Of a stretch of DNA of 64,000 nt, positions 20,742 to 32,970 are shown piece after piece. A program made the translations under genes and the position numbers. Under the pieces are notes generated by a model. The model was not told where the DNA came from, searched no databases, and worked only from the letters and a program-made list of their open reading frames with translations. Where the stretch lies: NCBI GenBank assembly GCA_958298945.1, contig OY282605.1:3929811-3993810 (forward strand), in the 5' to 3' direction. Within the stretch, counting starts at the first letter, position 1; every line of letters begins with the position of its first letter. The DNA comes from Atherix ibis (taxonomy: Eukaryota > Arthropoda > Insecta > Diptera > Athericidae).

Positions 20742-21690
20742 GCTGTTTCTTTGTACATTTTTGGCTGAAATTCGCTCATTGCTTAACAGATAATAGTTTA
20801 CAAATGCCAAAAAGTTTGAGGATTGTTTGAGTAAAAATAATCTTTTTACGTGCCCGTACAAGAAAAAGTCAAACAACGTCAAATCGTACGGTTTTTGAGG
20901 TCAATTGCCATCTCAAGCTCTCGAAATTACGCATTCTAGGAACTTTTTTTTGCAATAAAACCAAAATTTATATTGTTGTATTCCTTGTGGCGCCATTTTG
21001 TTGAAACAACATATCGTTTAGATTGAAATCTTTATATTTAGACCAAAAAAAATCGGTTATCAGACTACCATAGTGCTCAGAATTGACGGTAGATCGTCTC
21101 TCCGTCTTCATTTTCAAGGAAATACGAACCACAAACATCTTCAGATCAAATTGCACACCAGACAGTCATTTTTTTCGCATACAATGGCTACTAGACAGTT
21201 GCTTGTGGCTTTTCAGAGCCCGGTCGACGTTAATTAACTTTTGAGATAATTTGTAGTGTATTTTTTTGCACATTTCTTGCTGTAATTTGGCAATTACTTA
21301 ACGGATGTTGATTTTTATTTGCTCCAAAGTTTGAGAATTATCTACTTCAACATGATTTTTAGCATTAATTTACTTGGAAAAGTCCAATTGATATTAAAAA
21401 ATCGGGAAATTATGAGTTCTGGGAACTTTTCGCGAAATAAAGTCAAATTTTATCTTATTCTGTTGCTTGTGGATCCTTTTTGTTGAAATCATTCATGGTC
21501 CAGATTGAAGTTTTTATTTTTAGGCCAAAAGAAGTAGTTTTTCAGACAGCCATAGAGCTCAGAATTGACGGTGGTTGGTGTATCCTTCGTCATTTTCAAG
21601 GAAATACGGACCACAAACACTTTCAGACCAAAGTAACATTTCCACAATACAAAGGCTACTCCACAGTTACTTGTGGTTCTTCATAGCCCC
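20702..21690 (-). pseudogene. Transposase remnants of the WFQQDG family, two tandem degenerate copies
   Basis: Copy 1 on the minus strand reads DLKMFVVRISLKMKTERRSTVNSEHYGSLITDFFW (21153-21050), KDFNLNDMLFQQNGATRNTT (about 21040-20970), LTLFDFFLYGHVK (about 20880-20840) and ISAKNVQRNSIKNYFKRIES (about 20770-20710). This is the order VNSExY, WFQQDGATxHT, DLTPxDFFLWG, C-terminus. In copy 1 the second catalytic aspartate is replaced by N (QQNG) and the third motif is LTLFD. Copy 2 (about 21690-21430) repeats FVVRISLK, TVNSELYG and FNLDHE, then FQQK. Both are dead. The flanking satellite at 20000-20700 is bracketed by part of copy 1. Confidence 0.83.
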
Positions 21691-23392
21691 ATTTTACTTA
21701 TTAACATATACACCAAACGAGAAATGAGCCTCATGGGAAAAATCACCACCTGCTTTGAAAATTTTTATAATTTTAACGCGTATTTCGGTGATTTAACGAT
21801 CTGTTATGTTTGACAGCTGTCAAAATGATAGGACTGTACTTTCCGAACTACGATATGGATAACCCTTTATAATAAAAACTGTTCGCTAAAATTTAGTAGT
21901 TAGAATTTTATATTAGAAATTAAAAGAAAAGAAAAAACATTTCTAGAGAATAAATCGTTTTTTTATGCCTTTATTATCTGATAAGACTTAGACTCACTCC
22001 TTTTGACAAGTCTGCAAAGTGCTCTTAAAATGAGGTCAGAACAAAAGTGAAAAATTCCGTTAATTTGCGGTTATTTGGATTTGTTTTATGGTAAAAAATA
22101 TTTTTAATCAAATGCAAATTGATATTACTACCTATATCCACAAAAATTAGAATTTGAAGATTAGCGCAAAAAAAAACAATATAAAAATATTTACCTTTTT
22201 GTAAAAAAAAAAAAAAAAAACATTTTCTTATCAATTTCCTTGTTATGATTTCAGGAAGAAATATGTACAAACAATTTTTAAATATTTAAAATTTCCAAAG
22301 AAAATGCATTTGTACGCAAAGAAAATAAAAAGTAATACAAAAATTTTGATGAATGTGCGCAAATATTGCATTGTTGAAAAGTTGTCGAACAAAGAAATTG
22401 TTTTCTAATCAAAATAAATGAAATAATTTTGAATGTTTTTGTATCGTTCCGTTGCCGTCATGTTCATGTCAAAAGTTCAGTCGAACAGATTTGATAATTT
22501 TTCAAACGAGACTCGCTCGATCCATTCATTTTCCATTAGAATCCGTTCGATTCGGTTCGATTTCATTTTGCTGCAATTGTGGTTTCTTCCTCTCCCTCTT
22601 TCTCCACCACAACAACAACAACAAATGGAAAAATGACGACGTAATAGAATAATTGATGGCCGTGATGATACTCGTAGTAGCGACACAAAAGCCGACGAAC
22701 AGCTACAACCAAAAAAATAACAATAACAAAAAGAAAACAAAACGTCACAAATACAAAATTCGAAATTGTGACACTACACAAAAAAGGCCTAATACCACGT
22801 TGACACGCTCATTTCAATTTCAAGTGCATCTCTCACGCCTATATTCGCCGTCTTTTATCCCCTTTCTCTTCTATCAAAATATCATTCAATAGCATTGTGC
22901 ATCTTTTTCTTTTCTTTTTTTTTGATTGATTTAAAAAATAATGTCAACTCGAATGGAAAAAGGCGATTATGACAGGTAATTTGTGAAAATAAAAATATTC
23001 ACAATTGACATGGAAAAAAATGAAAATTTCATCAGTTTTAGCATATTTTTGATTATTGCGCGTGTAAAAAAAAGTTTGTTCGCATTTTAACTTTTGATTG
23101 CAGTCATCATCACTCCAGCAGACAAACGCTCAAATCGAGTGTTGAAAGTCTTTCTTTGTCAGTGCAGCGCGGAAATTTTCGGCTTATTTGACGGAATTTT
23201 GTTGCTTCTGTTTATATGAAAATTTTTATCATAATGAAAAAAAAACAACAACAACGAATTGGATTTTGTTTCTTTATATTTATTTAAGGCCTCTGAGACA
23301 CGCTAATTTGCAGCGCCATCACCATAAGGCTCTTTTTGCGAGATCATTTTACTTTTTAGTTGGTATTGCCAGCTTACCTAATAAGTTGTTTT
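21691..23392. other. Non-coding stretch with a mixed-complexity island
   Basis: 22430-22900 is richer in complexity and has overlapping open frames on both strands, which argues against any one being real. The CAACAACAACAACAA tract at about 22610 is a short microsatellite. 23095-23200 is another small island. No recognised gene. Confidence 0.35.
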
Positions 23393-23912
23393 TCTATCAA
23401 AATTTTCTATAAAAATTTCCTATGAAAGTTTCGTATAAAAGTTTCCCATAAAAATTGAGTATACAAATTTTCTTTCAAAATTTCCTATAAAAATTTCTTA
23501 TAAAAGTTTCCTATACAAATTTTCTATAAAAATTTCCTTTAAGAAATTTTCACAAAAATCTCCTATAAAAATCTCCTATAAAAATTTTCCTATAAAAGAA
23601 ATTTCCTATAAAAATTTTCGATAAAAAGTTCCTATAAAATTTTTTTATTATAGGTTTGTATAAGTTTCCATAAAAATTTTCTATCAAAATTTTCTATAAA
23701 AAAAGTTTTCTATATAAATTTCCTATAAAACTTTCCAATAAAAATTTCCTATAAAAATTTCTTATAAAAGTTTCCTATACAAATTTTCTATAAAAATTTT
23801 CTTTAAGAAATTTGCACAAAAATGTCCTATAAAAATTTTCTATGGTATAAAAAAATTTTTCTATAAAAATTTTCGATAAAAGTTTTCTATAAAAATTTTC
23901 TTTCAAAAGAGA
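23393..23912. repeat. AT satellite, 13/26-bp unit, inverted relative to 20000-20700
   Basis: Units of TATAAAAATTTCC and AAAATTTTCTATAAAAATTT repeat with drift. This is the reverse complement of the TATAGAAAATTTTTACAAG family at 20000-20700. The array is more diverged than the others. Confidence 0.85.
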
Positions 23913-25240
23913 TCCGAGACGTACTTTCAAAAGAGACTAGAATTGACCTGATAAGCTGATTATTTGTAGACGCTATCGAGTGATTCGACTGCAATAAATA
24001 TTGACATAAAATCGTACTAAGAACATCAGGTAGATTAGGGAAAAGAATCCTATTTTGAAAGGGGGTGGATAAAAGAGGGGTAGTAGTAGGAATACTATCT
24101 CATCGGAAATGTTATCACAGTGCCCAGTTCAAAGTCGGGGAAAAATTATAAACAAAACCAAGCCAGACAGACAAATAAATACAAAATTTCGTAATCCGAT
24201 AAGGGAGCACCAGCGATGAGAGGGGTCAGTAATCGATCGCAGTTGCATTCATTACAAATTTGCTGTCGTAATTTTTGAATATTTATCGTAATAATTATTG
24301 GAAAAAATTCGGAATTCCTTTCAGTTTTTTTGTTGTCAATAATTTCCAGCAATTTTTTTTTATTTGGAATATTTTAATAAGAAAATTGATATTTTTCTCT
24401 GCAACAATAATTAATGAGAGTCCTTATCGGAACTCCTCCTTGTAAGTCTAGAAGTTTATTCTGTTCTTGATTTTTACTCTTTTGTATCGCTTTTAAGGTG
24501 GGGTCCTTTTTCTTTGAGAATCTTTGGCAAATTGTTGGTTTCTTTTAACTCTTCTCTGTAAGCCTCAACGGATAAATTCGATTTCAAAACCTTTCGTATG
24601 ACTAACGCTGTAAATATTTTTGCTATTTTTCTATACAATTTTTTTGTGCTCTATCATTCAAGGAGTGTCCGGTTGGACGGATATATCCTTTTTTGCACAC
24701 AAACACAGGCAGAAAGATTCTTGAAAAATGAGTGGTCCGCCTATAGTAACACACAACGAAGCAGGTTATTAGTTGATTGAAATTGCGACCAAGTCATCAC
24801 GGGCACCCAGACACTCCTCAGACGATTGCGTATGACCGAGAAACGTGAAAAATTTCCATAATAAATTTACGAAAAATTGCAACAATCCGTCAATATTTTT
24901 TATTGTTTTAGCTTAAAAAAACTGTCTAATAATTTTCGATGCAAATTCAAGTCATTAGACACTGAATTTCCGTTTTCATAGGAAACGTTAATAAAACCAA
25001 TTTTGGAGGGTCTCTTATTTCTTCTAAGCCTTAAAAAATCTTTCAAATAAAACAAAACAAACGAGAACCCTTCAATTTATCTGGTCTGAGTCATTTCTTG
25101 TCATTTAAAAATACAAATTTTCGAATAAGACTTTTTGATTTATGAGTGAATTTTTATATGGAATCGCTTGGGGGATTTGAATTAGACACTCTTTTAGTGT
25201 CTAAATTTGAATTTTCAATCAAAATTGTCTAGAAAAATTT
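23913..25240. other. Non-coding stretch
   Basis: Nothing recognisable. Short frames at 24146-24352 and 24598-24780 have no known domain. Confidence 0.45.
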
Positions 25241-25850
25241 TCCATGAAACTTTTCTATAAAAATTTTCCAAAAAACTTTTCTATAAAAATTTTCTATAAT
25301 AATTTCTTGTAAAAATTTTCTATAAAAAATTCTTGTAAAAAATTTCTATAAAAATTTCTTGTAAAAATTTTCTATAAAAATTTCTTGTAAAAATTTGCTA
25401 TAAAAGTTTCCTATAAAAATATCCAATAAAAATTTGCAATAAAAATTTCCAATAAAAATTTCCTATAAAAATTTCCTGTCAAACTTTCCTATAAAAATTT
25501 TCTTGTAAAAATTTTCTATAAAAATTTCTTATCAAAATTTGGTATAAAAGTTTCCTATAAAAATATCCAATAAAAATTTCCTAGAAAAATTTCCAATAAA
25601 AATTTCTTGTCAAAATTTCATGTAAAAATTTCCTATAAAAATTTTCTTATAAAAATTTCCTATAAAAGTTTCCTATAAAAATATCCAATAAAAATATCCA
25701 ATAAAAATTTGCAATAAAAATTTCCTAAAAAAATTTCCAATAAAAATTTCCTATAAAAAATTTTTCTCAAAATTTCTTGTCAAAATTTCCTATAAAAATT
25801 TTCTTGTAAAAAATTCCTATAAAAATTTTTTCTATAACAATGTTCAGTAA
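25241..25850. repeat. AT satellite, 26-bp unit, inverted relative to 20000-20700
   Basis: The repeated unit AAAAATTTCTTGTAAAAATT plus TTCTAT is the exact reverse complement of the unit at 57590-57720. Variants with TATCCAATAAAAATTTGC form a local subfamily. Confidence 0.88.
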
Positions 25851-28800
25851 AATTGTTTTTCTCGAGATAATTTTTAGCTATTTAAAAATATTCTGTTGGA
25901 ATCCTTATTGTAAGTTGGTCTGCTCACGGAAGGAATTTTTACCTTATAAACTATAATGTGCCCAACATGAAGGAATTTTCGTTTTCTATTTAGGCTGTAT
26001 CGCAATTAAAATCTCTTCCAAAATTGATTTAAATCTCTTTGAAGCAGAAAAAAAACATTGCTTTTGGGTTAAATAATTTTGTTTTCGGAATAAAAACCCT
26101 CATGACTTACTGATCAGAAGAAAAATCCTCAATAAACCAATTATCCCCCAAGAAAAACAATTCCTTTCTCTAGGTTAGCATAGAAAAAGAAATAATTTTT
26201 TTTTTTTGGTTTTGCCTTTTAAGAGTTTACAAAATTTCTAACTGATTTTAAGATACCATCAAATGTCTAATTTATAAATATTTGTCACGAAATCAGATAA
26301 AAAAATATGGTAAAAACAAATCATAAATAAATCCAATTGAAAATATTATTAAAAAAAATAAAAAATTCAAATAAAATATTTTCTTCCTTTTCGTTGTTAT
26401 GATTCACGTGGCATCAAAGCATGGCTGCCAATCGTAATAAATTAAAAAGAAAAATACTCATTTCAAATCGAATTTGAAATCTTCTAACTTTGACATTGAA
26501 GCTTATTAAAAGGAGAGAAGGGCAGAGAACTAATAATGAATGTAAACTTATTAAAGGGAGTAGAAAAGGATAACAACAATAAATAATCGTGATTTACTGC
26601 TAAGAACAAACGTCAAAGTGAAGGTTTTTTGTGGCAGTACTGCTCCTTAGATTCTGTCGCATTTCTTTTAATACAGTCGTAATGGCTTCCGTTCTACTAT
26701 TCCACTGTCAGTTCGAAAAGTTTTGCTAGCTAAAGTGTCGCCTGCAGTGACTAAAAATGGACTTCCAGCTAGTTTCGCTTTGTTATGGGTGAGCAGTTGA
26801 CAATAATTCGTTTTTATAATTGAAAAAAAAAACGCAAAAGGACACTAATTACTGATGCTGTCCTTGTAATATCGGAAATTGTTAAAAGCACGAAATTTCT
26901 TCTAAATGTCTTTTTTCTGTTTATTTGTTCTGTAAATTTTTTCTCTCTTTCATTGCACAATAATTCGAAATTGCATTTAACATTTTTTAGAATGCATTAA
27001 ATTTTCACACAACAAAGAAATTATGTAAAATATTAAAAAATGGCCATGATTATTTATGGAAAAGAATTGGTTTTTGACGTGTTTTCTATTAATTAATGTT
27101 GAGTTGATTTTTAAATAATTATTATTATTCTATTTTTTCTGGTTAAGTGCTTTGCTGCATTATCGACCAGATTAACTGCATTATCGATTAGGATAAAATT
27201 TGTTGATAATGCAGAGTTTAATTTTCCTACGCCATCTTGCGGAATTTCAGATAACTAAATTTGTATTCAAGATTTTTTTTCTATTAACTAAGAAAAATTA
27301 AGCAATTGAAATTTTTTACTTTAAATTTCAAACTTAAACAAACACTCCGAATTTTAATTAATTTTTTAATGAAAAAAATATTTTATTTAATTTTTTACAG
27401 AGTCAAGTCCACCAGAAACTATTGCTAAATCGGAAAGCCTTAAAATGTCATCACATTGTCGCCGATTGATTCGTTTGAAGCCAGAATCTGCGTCGCTGAT
27501 TCAAATCCATGCAACTGCATTATCGCGTGATCGCCGCCATCCGTGAATTTATGCACAATAAAAAAAAACAATATTTTTTTTGAATTTTTCGTTAACAAAA
27601 AAGAAAGAGGAAATTACCAAAAAAAAACAATCATTTTTTTTGTTATTCCTTTTGGTTTTTTTGTTTGTTTATAAATAAAAACTTAAACTAATCAATCAAA
27701 AGGTGTGTGGCTTTTCCACTAAAAATATTTTTAAATAAAAGAAATAATGTTTGCGTTAATAAAACGGATCTGTTAAAAGTGAAGATAAAAACTTAACGAA
27801 AAAAGTTACAAATTTCATCAGGCAATAATTTTTTTTTTTGAGAGATTATTTCGTTAAGTTGAGTATTTTTTTTTTAAATATTCGTATAGTAATCTCGGTT
27901 AATTTAATTGTTTTTTATTTGCTATTATAATATTGATAAAAAATTAATAATAAATAATATTAAATAAAACGTGTAGAAACGTACCTTTTTGGAGTTGATA
28001 ATATTAAAAGCGTGAAAATATTTCTTCGTGAAAAGTTGATGAAAATCATATTAAAAAAAATATATTTAGCAATAAAATTGATAATTTACTTTAATCCTAC
28101 TACCATAAGGAATATAATGCAAAATTACCATTTTGCTTAAAAGGAGTATTTTTATTTTTACTAAAATATTTAATAAAGAAACAATTTTAAAATTTTTATT
28201 AAATGTTTTTAATACTCGTAATAGTAGCAGCAACAGTGGTAAAGAAAATTAAATATTGTAAATTCAGAATAATTCTTAAAAATAATATCTAGAAAGAAGA
28301 AAAAAATAATAATAAAAGTGATTAAAAAGAAAATTAAGTATTAAAAAATAAATAATTCAAAAAAGTTCAAGTAGAATTTAAAAAAAAAATAGTTCAAATA
28401 CAAAATTAAAAAAAAAAAAGAAATTAAAAATTTTTAAAAGTTCAAAATTCATAAATTGAAAATTTAAAAATAAAATAATCATAATACAAGCAACTAAAAA
28501 TTAAACATAACCTATTATTAAGTGAGCGAAATTCATAAAATGGTTTTTTAGATTTTTTTTTTTTTTAAATCTACCGCCTCTATTTAATTTTACCTTAAAT
28601 AATTTAAATTGTTTTTTTTTATAACAAAAAAAAAACCTTTAAACAAAATCCCTTTAGTTACTTACAATAAAGCAACGTGAAGAAAATATAATTAAGAAAA
28701 AAAAAAGTGAGTAATTTTCGAATTTGATTCGTTAAAAAATCGAATTTAATTCGTCAATAAACAAAAAAGGAGAAAATTAAATTTTTTGTTTTTTTTTGGA

Positions 28801-28904
28801 TAACTGATGGATTTTTTTTCTTCTAATGGAACTTAACGGACCTTTTCATAATTAAAAGGGTAAGTAAACCAAAAAAAATATTTTTTTTTGCCACAAAATA
28901 ATAG
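25851..28904. other. AT-rich non-coding stretch
   Basis: No gene is recognised. 26640-26800 is a more complex patch. It contains GGCAGTACTG and an open run reading RKVLLAKVSPAVTKNGLPAS before GTGAGC, with an acceptor-like pyrimidine tract and CAG before it. I cannot identify it and leave it uncalled. 28250-28700 is A-rich low complexity. Confidence 0.4.
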
Positions 28905-29450
28905 TGGCAGCACTATTATTTTGACGTTTAACTAATATAAACAGATTCTTCAGGCAGTAGTAGATATTTAAATAAAATGGCGTGCATTATTTTTTATGTG
29001 GTAATACTAGAATTTTTGACATTTCAAAATGAAAAAATAATTTCTATATAAATTGCTGTAATTTTAGCGGCACTTGGAGCATGTGTGTCTCGTATACGGT
29101 AATTTAGAGTTCGAATGCAGCTAGTGACTTTTTAGTTGTTGGCAAATTTCCTGAGTAAATTAAAATAAATATTTTTTGAAAAGTTCCATACTGGTAGCAC
29201 TATTATTTTGACGTTTAACTGATATAAACAACTTGTTTTGGCAGTACTAGATTTTTGTTGAAGATGGCGTGAATTATTTTTTAATGTGGTAATACTAGAA
29301 TTTTTGACATTTAAAAATGGAAAAATAATTTCTATTTGAAGTGCTGTGATTTTAGCAGTACTTGGAGCATGTGCGTCTCGTATGCGGTAGTTTAGAGTTC
29401 GAATGCAGCTAGTGACATAGTCGGGGTACTTTTTATATGTTGCCAAATGT
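28905..29450. repeat. Tandem duplication of an approximately 290-bp segment
   Basis: Two diverged copies (about 28905-29135 and 29190-29430) share TATTATTTTGACGTTTAACT, AATGTGGTAATACTAGAATTTTTGACATTT, CTTGGAGCATGTG and TAGAGTTCGAATGCAGCTAG in the same order. The last part contains GAGTTCGAATGC, close to a tRNA B-box, and TAGCAGTACTTGG, loosely A-box-like, so the unit could be SINE-derived. Related flanks with GGCAGTACTG occur at 26634 and 29548. An open frame on the minus strand spans one copy but resembles no protein. Confidence 0.75.
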
Positions 29451-29879
29451 CCTTAGTTGTTAAGAATTTACATTTCATTGTAAATGTTGCCGGAAATAAG
29501 TTTTAAAAAATTTCTTTTGACAGCACTCGATTTTTGTTACTGTGGCAGTACTGTTCCTGAGACAAAAATGGTGTCTTGGCATATTTCGCCAACAATTTAT
29601 TACACTAAATATTTAGATGCATTTAATTATCCTTAAGTTCCTCTACTCTAGAAATGTATCGGTACTATGGGTGTAGGGACCCCCAAAAGAGTATTGCTGA
29701 AACGATGAGAGGTGTGGTGTAGCCCCCACAAATGAGAACGTCAGAATCGCCTTTTTTTCTTTTGGACGTGTATAGGGGGAAATTTTTTATAGACGCTGTA
29801 AAGACACCAATCCTTACAGTGTGTAAATTTTTTACCTACTTAAACCAACCTTCATTTTCTTTCAATATGACTCCCCCCC
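29451..29879. other. Non-coding stretch
   Basis: Contains another GGCAGTACTG-containing fragment (about 29515-29580) related to the tandem duplication upstream, and otherwise nothing recognised. Confidence 0.45.
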
Positions 29880-30382
29880 TTCCATGGGTCCACCGTCAGA
29901 TATTACCTTAAAGCGTAATAGATATGCCCTGACGCACCCATATCCTGTCAGAAATTGAGCATACTAGCGATAAAACAGACAGTTCGGAATGCGCTCGAGA
30001 CTCTCGCCTGCCGCTTGTACGTTTTCGACACCATAGCTTCTGTCCAGGCAGGGTCTGCGTAGAGTATCATAGCAGTGATAACTATGAATAGGAGCCTGCG
30101 CTACCTCTGTCTAACCCCTCCATGGTTAGGTATGATCCTTGCAAAGACATTCACAATACGACCTGCCTTTTCAGCAGCGATTCTCAGATGTTCGCCAAAG
30201 CTCGATCTGAAAATAAAATCGTATTCACCGATGATGAGAGTGACGGTTTCCTTTACTTTCCTACTGGTCACTAGTAATGCCTCGATTTTCTGATCAGCAA
30301 GTTCCAAGCCCACTGATGATGGCCAGTACCTGATAATGTAAATTACACCATTTGTGGACCGCATTGTCATCTGTAAATTCAA
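29880..30382 (-). pseudogene. R1-like non-LTR retrotransposon reverse transcriptase, C-terminal part
   Basis: From the right, the minus strand reads FTDDNAV (about 30375-30355), the catalytic YADDxAV block with Y and A altered. After a frame change it reads YWPSSVGLELADQKIEALLVTSRK (about 30325-30255), then GEHLRIAAEKAGRIVNVFARIIPNHGGVRQR (30195-30101). It continues past a stop as ITAMILYADPAWTEAM and KTYKRQARVSSAFRTV (about 30090-29985). The GLxLADxKTE and MPNxGGxRQ motifs are typical of the R1/LOA-type RT thumb and the region after it. Frameshifts and stops show it is dead. The endonuclease half is absent. Confidence 0.85.
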
Positions 30383-31904
30383 CTAAAGTTCCTCCTTTTA
30401 GCATCGCGGGATTTTGAGCATAATATTCCATAAAAATTTCCTGCTAAAAGTCTTATATTTTTTTACATTTGCAAATATGTAAAGTATTTTCAGCTGGCAG
30501 CACTGGGAGCTAAAACCGAACCATAAGAAAAACTGTCAAAACTTCATACTAAAAAAATTGCAATCTGGCAAAATGTCAAAGTATTAATTTTTGTAAAATA
30601 AAAATATTCTCAACAAAGGATTTTTGTGTCCTTATCAACTATTTTTTCTTTTAAGAATAAGACAACCAAAAGCACCTAACCTTGAATTGTGAATTTCCTC
30701 GATTTGTATTCTTCTTTTGGCAGCACTGATTTTTTCGAAAAATCTGCTTGATATTCTACAAAAATAGCGGTTATGGCCTGTCTTTTTTTTTTAATGTTTT
30801 CGATAATAAAGTTGATTGTTTAATGTCATCTTTAATCCATATATTATCAAAAAGTAAAGTTTTTAAATTTTTCTTTTATAATTTATTGTTGGAAAAATTA
30901 TTTTTGAAAAGTTTTTTGCCGAAATTAAAAAGAATTTATTTGATATCAAAATTTAAAAGAAAAATAAAGCAAAGCAAAATGACTACAATCCTTTCGGTAA
31001 GGATACCAATTTAAATTCAAATATTTACATAGAAAATATATTAAAGCTTAAAAGCGCATTTACAAATCAGGATAGGATAATAATAGACTCTTAGTGGAAA
31101 AGGGTTTTTTTTATGTACATAGACGAAACGGTAGCATATGCTAAACTAAAACCTCATCTCCAATAAAGACTTCTTTCTCTTCGTTCGCTAACATTTATTA
31201 TCGTAAATTTGAATTGGAATTACCAACATTGGATTATGATGACTGAGACTATAATCCCCACCTGGTAGATAACGTGTTTTAGAAGAATTCAAATTTAACG
31301 CTATTCAACTCCATTTGAGCACAACTACACTAGCAAGGATACAAGGTTGCTGGAGTCCTTTTGTAAAGAATGTAAATCGAAGTTGTCTGCACTATAATCC
31401 ATGGCACAGATTATATTAGACTACAAACTCAGAACGATAATTTAATCGCATCAATTGCATGGAATTTTTGAAAAGTTTACTATTTAGATTAAGAAATCTG
31501 GTATGGGGAGGGGGGTGGTGGTGAGGATGTAGGTTGACATGAATTTTTACCTAGAATCATATTTGCCATTTGCTGTTGCTGAGCTATCATTTGCTTAGGG
31601 ACCGTCAATTCTACTAGCAAACTCGTTCCATACTAAAGGTTTCTATGCAAATCGGAAGTGATCCAAAAGGGACTCCAATTGCATATGCATTGCTCATGCA
31701 CTTTTCAAGGCTAAATGCAATTTGAATTTTAGAATCATTTGTCTTCGCTTTTTTTTATACATTTTCATCTTATTCTAGAAGATTTTCTTACCATATTTTC
31801 AAATGTTATTTTACTAGCACGATAAAATATCGAAAAGTTCGTATTTTCTGTTTTCCAAAATAGAAAGAATTTTTGCATTTTTGTTTGCATCAATATAATT
31901 TTTG
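30383..31904. other. Non-coding stretch
   Basis: No gene is recognised. Two further GGCAGCACTG words occur (30493, 30718). The 88-codon plus-strand frame at 30748 is hydrophobic/lysine-rich low-complexity sequence typical of AT-rich DNA. Confidence 0.45.
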
Positions 31905-32970
31905 TCATAAAATTTAAATAATTTAAAAATCCCGCCCAATCATAATTTCACCACAGTTTCACAAAAACTGAACACGGAACGCAGAGTATGAAAATTGTAA
32001 ATAATTTAAAAATCCCGCCCAATAATATAATTTCACCACAGTTTAACAGAAAACTGAACACGGAACGCAGAGTATGAAAATTTTAAATAATTTTAAAATC
32101 CCGCCAAAACAAAAGTTCACCACAGTTTCACAAAAACTGAACATGGTACGCAGAGTATGAAAATTGTAAATAATTTTAAAATCCCGCCAAAACAAAAGTT
32201 CACCACAGTTTATCAAAAACTGAACACGGAACGCAGAGTGTGAAAATTTTAAAAAATATAAAAATCCCGCTCAATAATAAAATCCCGCTCAATAATAAAC
32301 CACAGTTTTAGAAAAACTGAACACGGAACGCAGAATATGAAAATTTTAAATAATTTCAAAATCCCGCCATAACAAAATTTCACCACAGTTTAATAAAAAC
32401 TGAATACGGTACGCAGAATATGAAAATTTTAAATAATTTTAAAATCCCGCCAAAACAAAATTTCACCACAGTTTAATAAAAACTGAACATGGTACGCAGA
32501 GTATGAAAATTTTAAATATTTTAAAAATCCCGCCCAATAACATAATTTCACCACAGTTTCACGAAAAATGAACACGGAACGCAGAGTATCAAAATTGTAA
32601 ATAATTTAAAAATCCCGCCATAACAAAATTTCACCACAGTTTAACAAAAACTGCACGTGGTACGCAGAATATGAAAATTTTAAATAATTTAAAAATCCCG
32701 CCCAATAATATAATTTCACCACAGTTTTAGAAAAACCAAACACCACGCGGCGTATGAAAATTTTAAATAAAATAAAAATCCTGCCATAATATAATTTCAC
32801 CACAGTTTAATAAAAAACAATCTGCCCTTTAACATAATTTCCCCACAGTTTTAGAAAAACTGAACACGGTACGCAGAGTGTGAAAATTTTAAATGATTTA
32901 AAAATCCCGCCCAATAATATAATTTCACCACAGTTTTAGAAGAACCAAACACCAATTTTCAGAGTATGAA
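31905..32970. repeat. Minisatellite, about 85-bp unit, about 12 copies
   Basis: Each unit contains TTTAAAAATCCCGCCCAATA, TAATTTCACCACAGTTT, AAAAACTGAACACGG and ACGCAGAGTATGAAAATTTT. Period ranges from about 80 to 90 bp. Two variants alternate irregularly (CCCGCCAAAACAAAA and CCCGCCCAATAATATAA). CACAGTTTxxxAAAAACTG within each unit can pair as a small stem. Confidence 0.93.

Noticed and set aside
26690..26800. Exon-like open run RKVLLAKVSPAVTKNGLPAS with acceptor-like and donor-like flanks
   Set aside because: No homology recognised and the donor GTGAGC is weak; left as a remark only.
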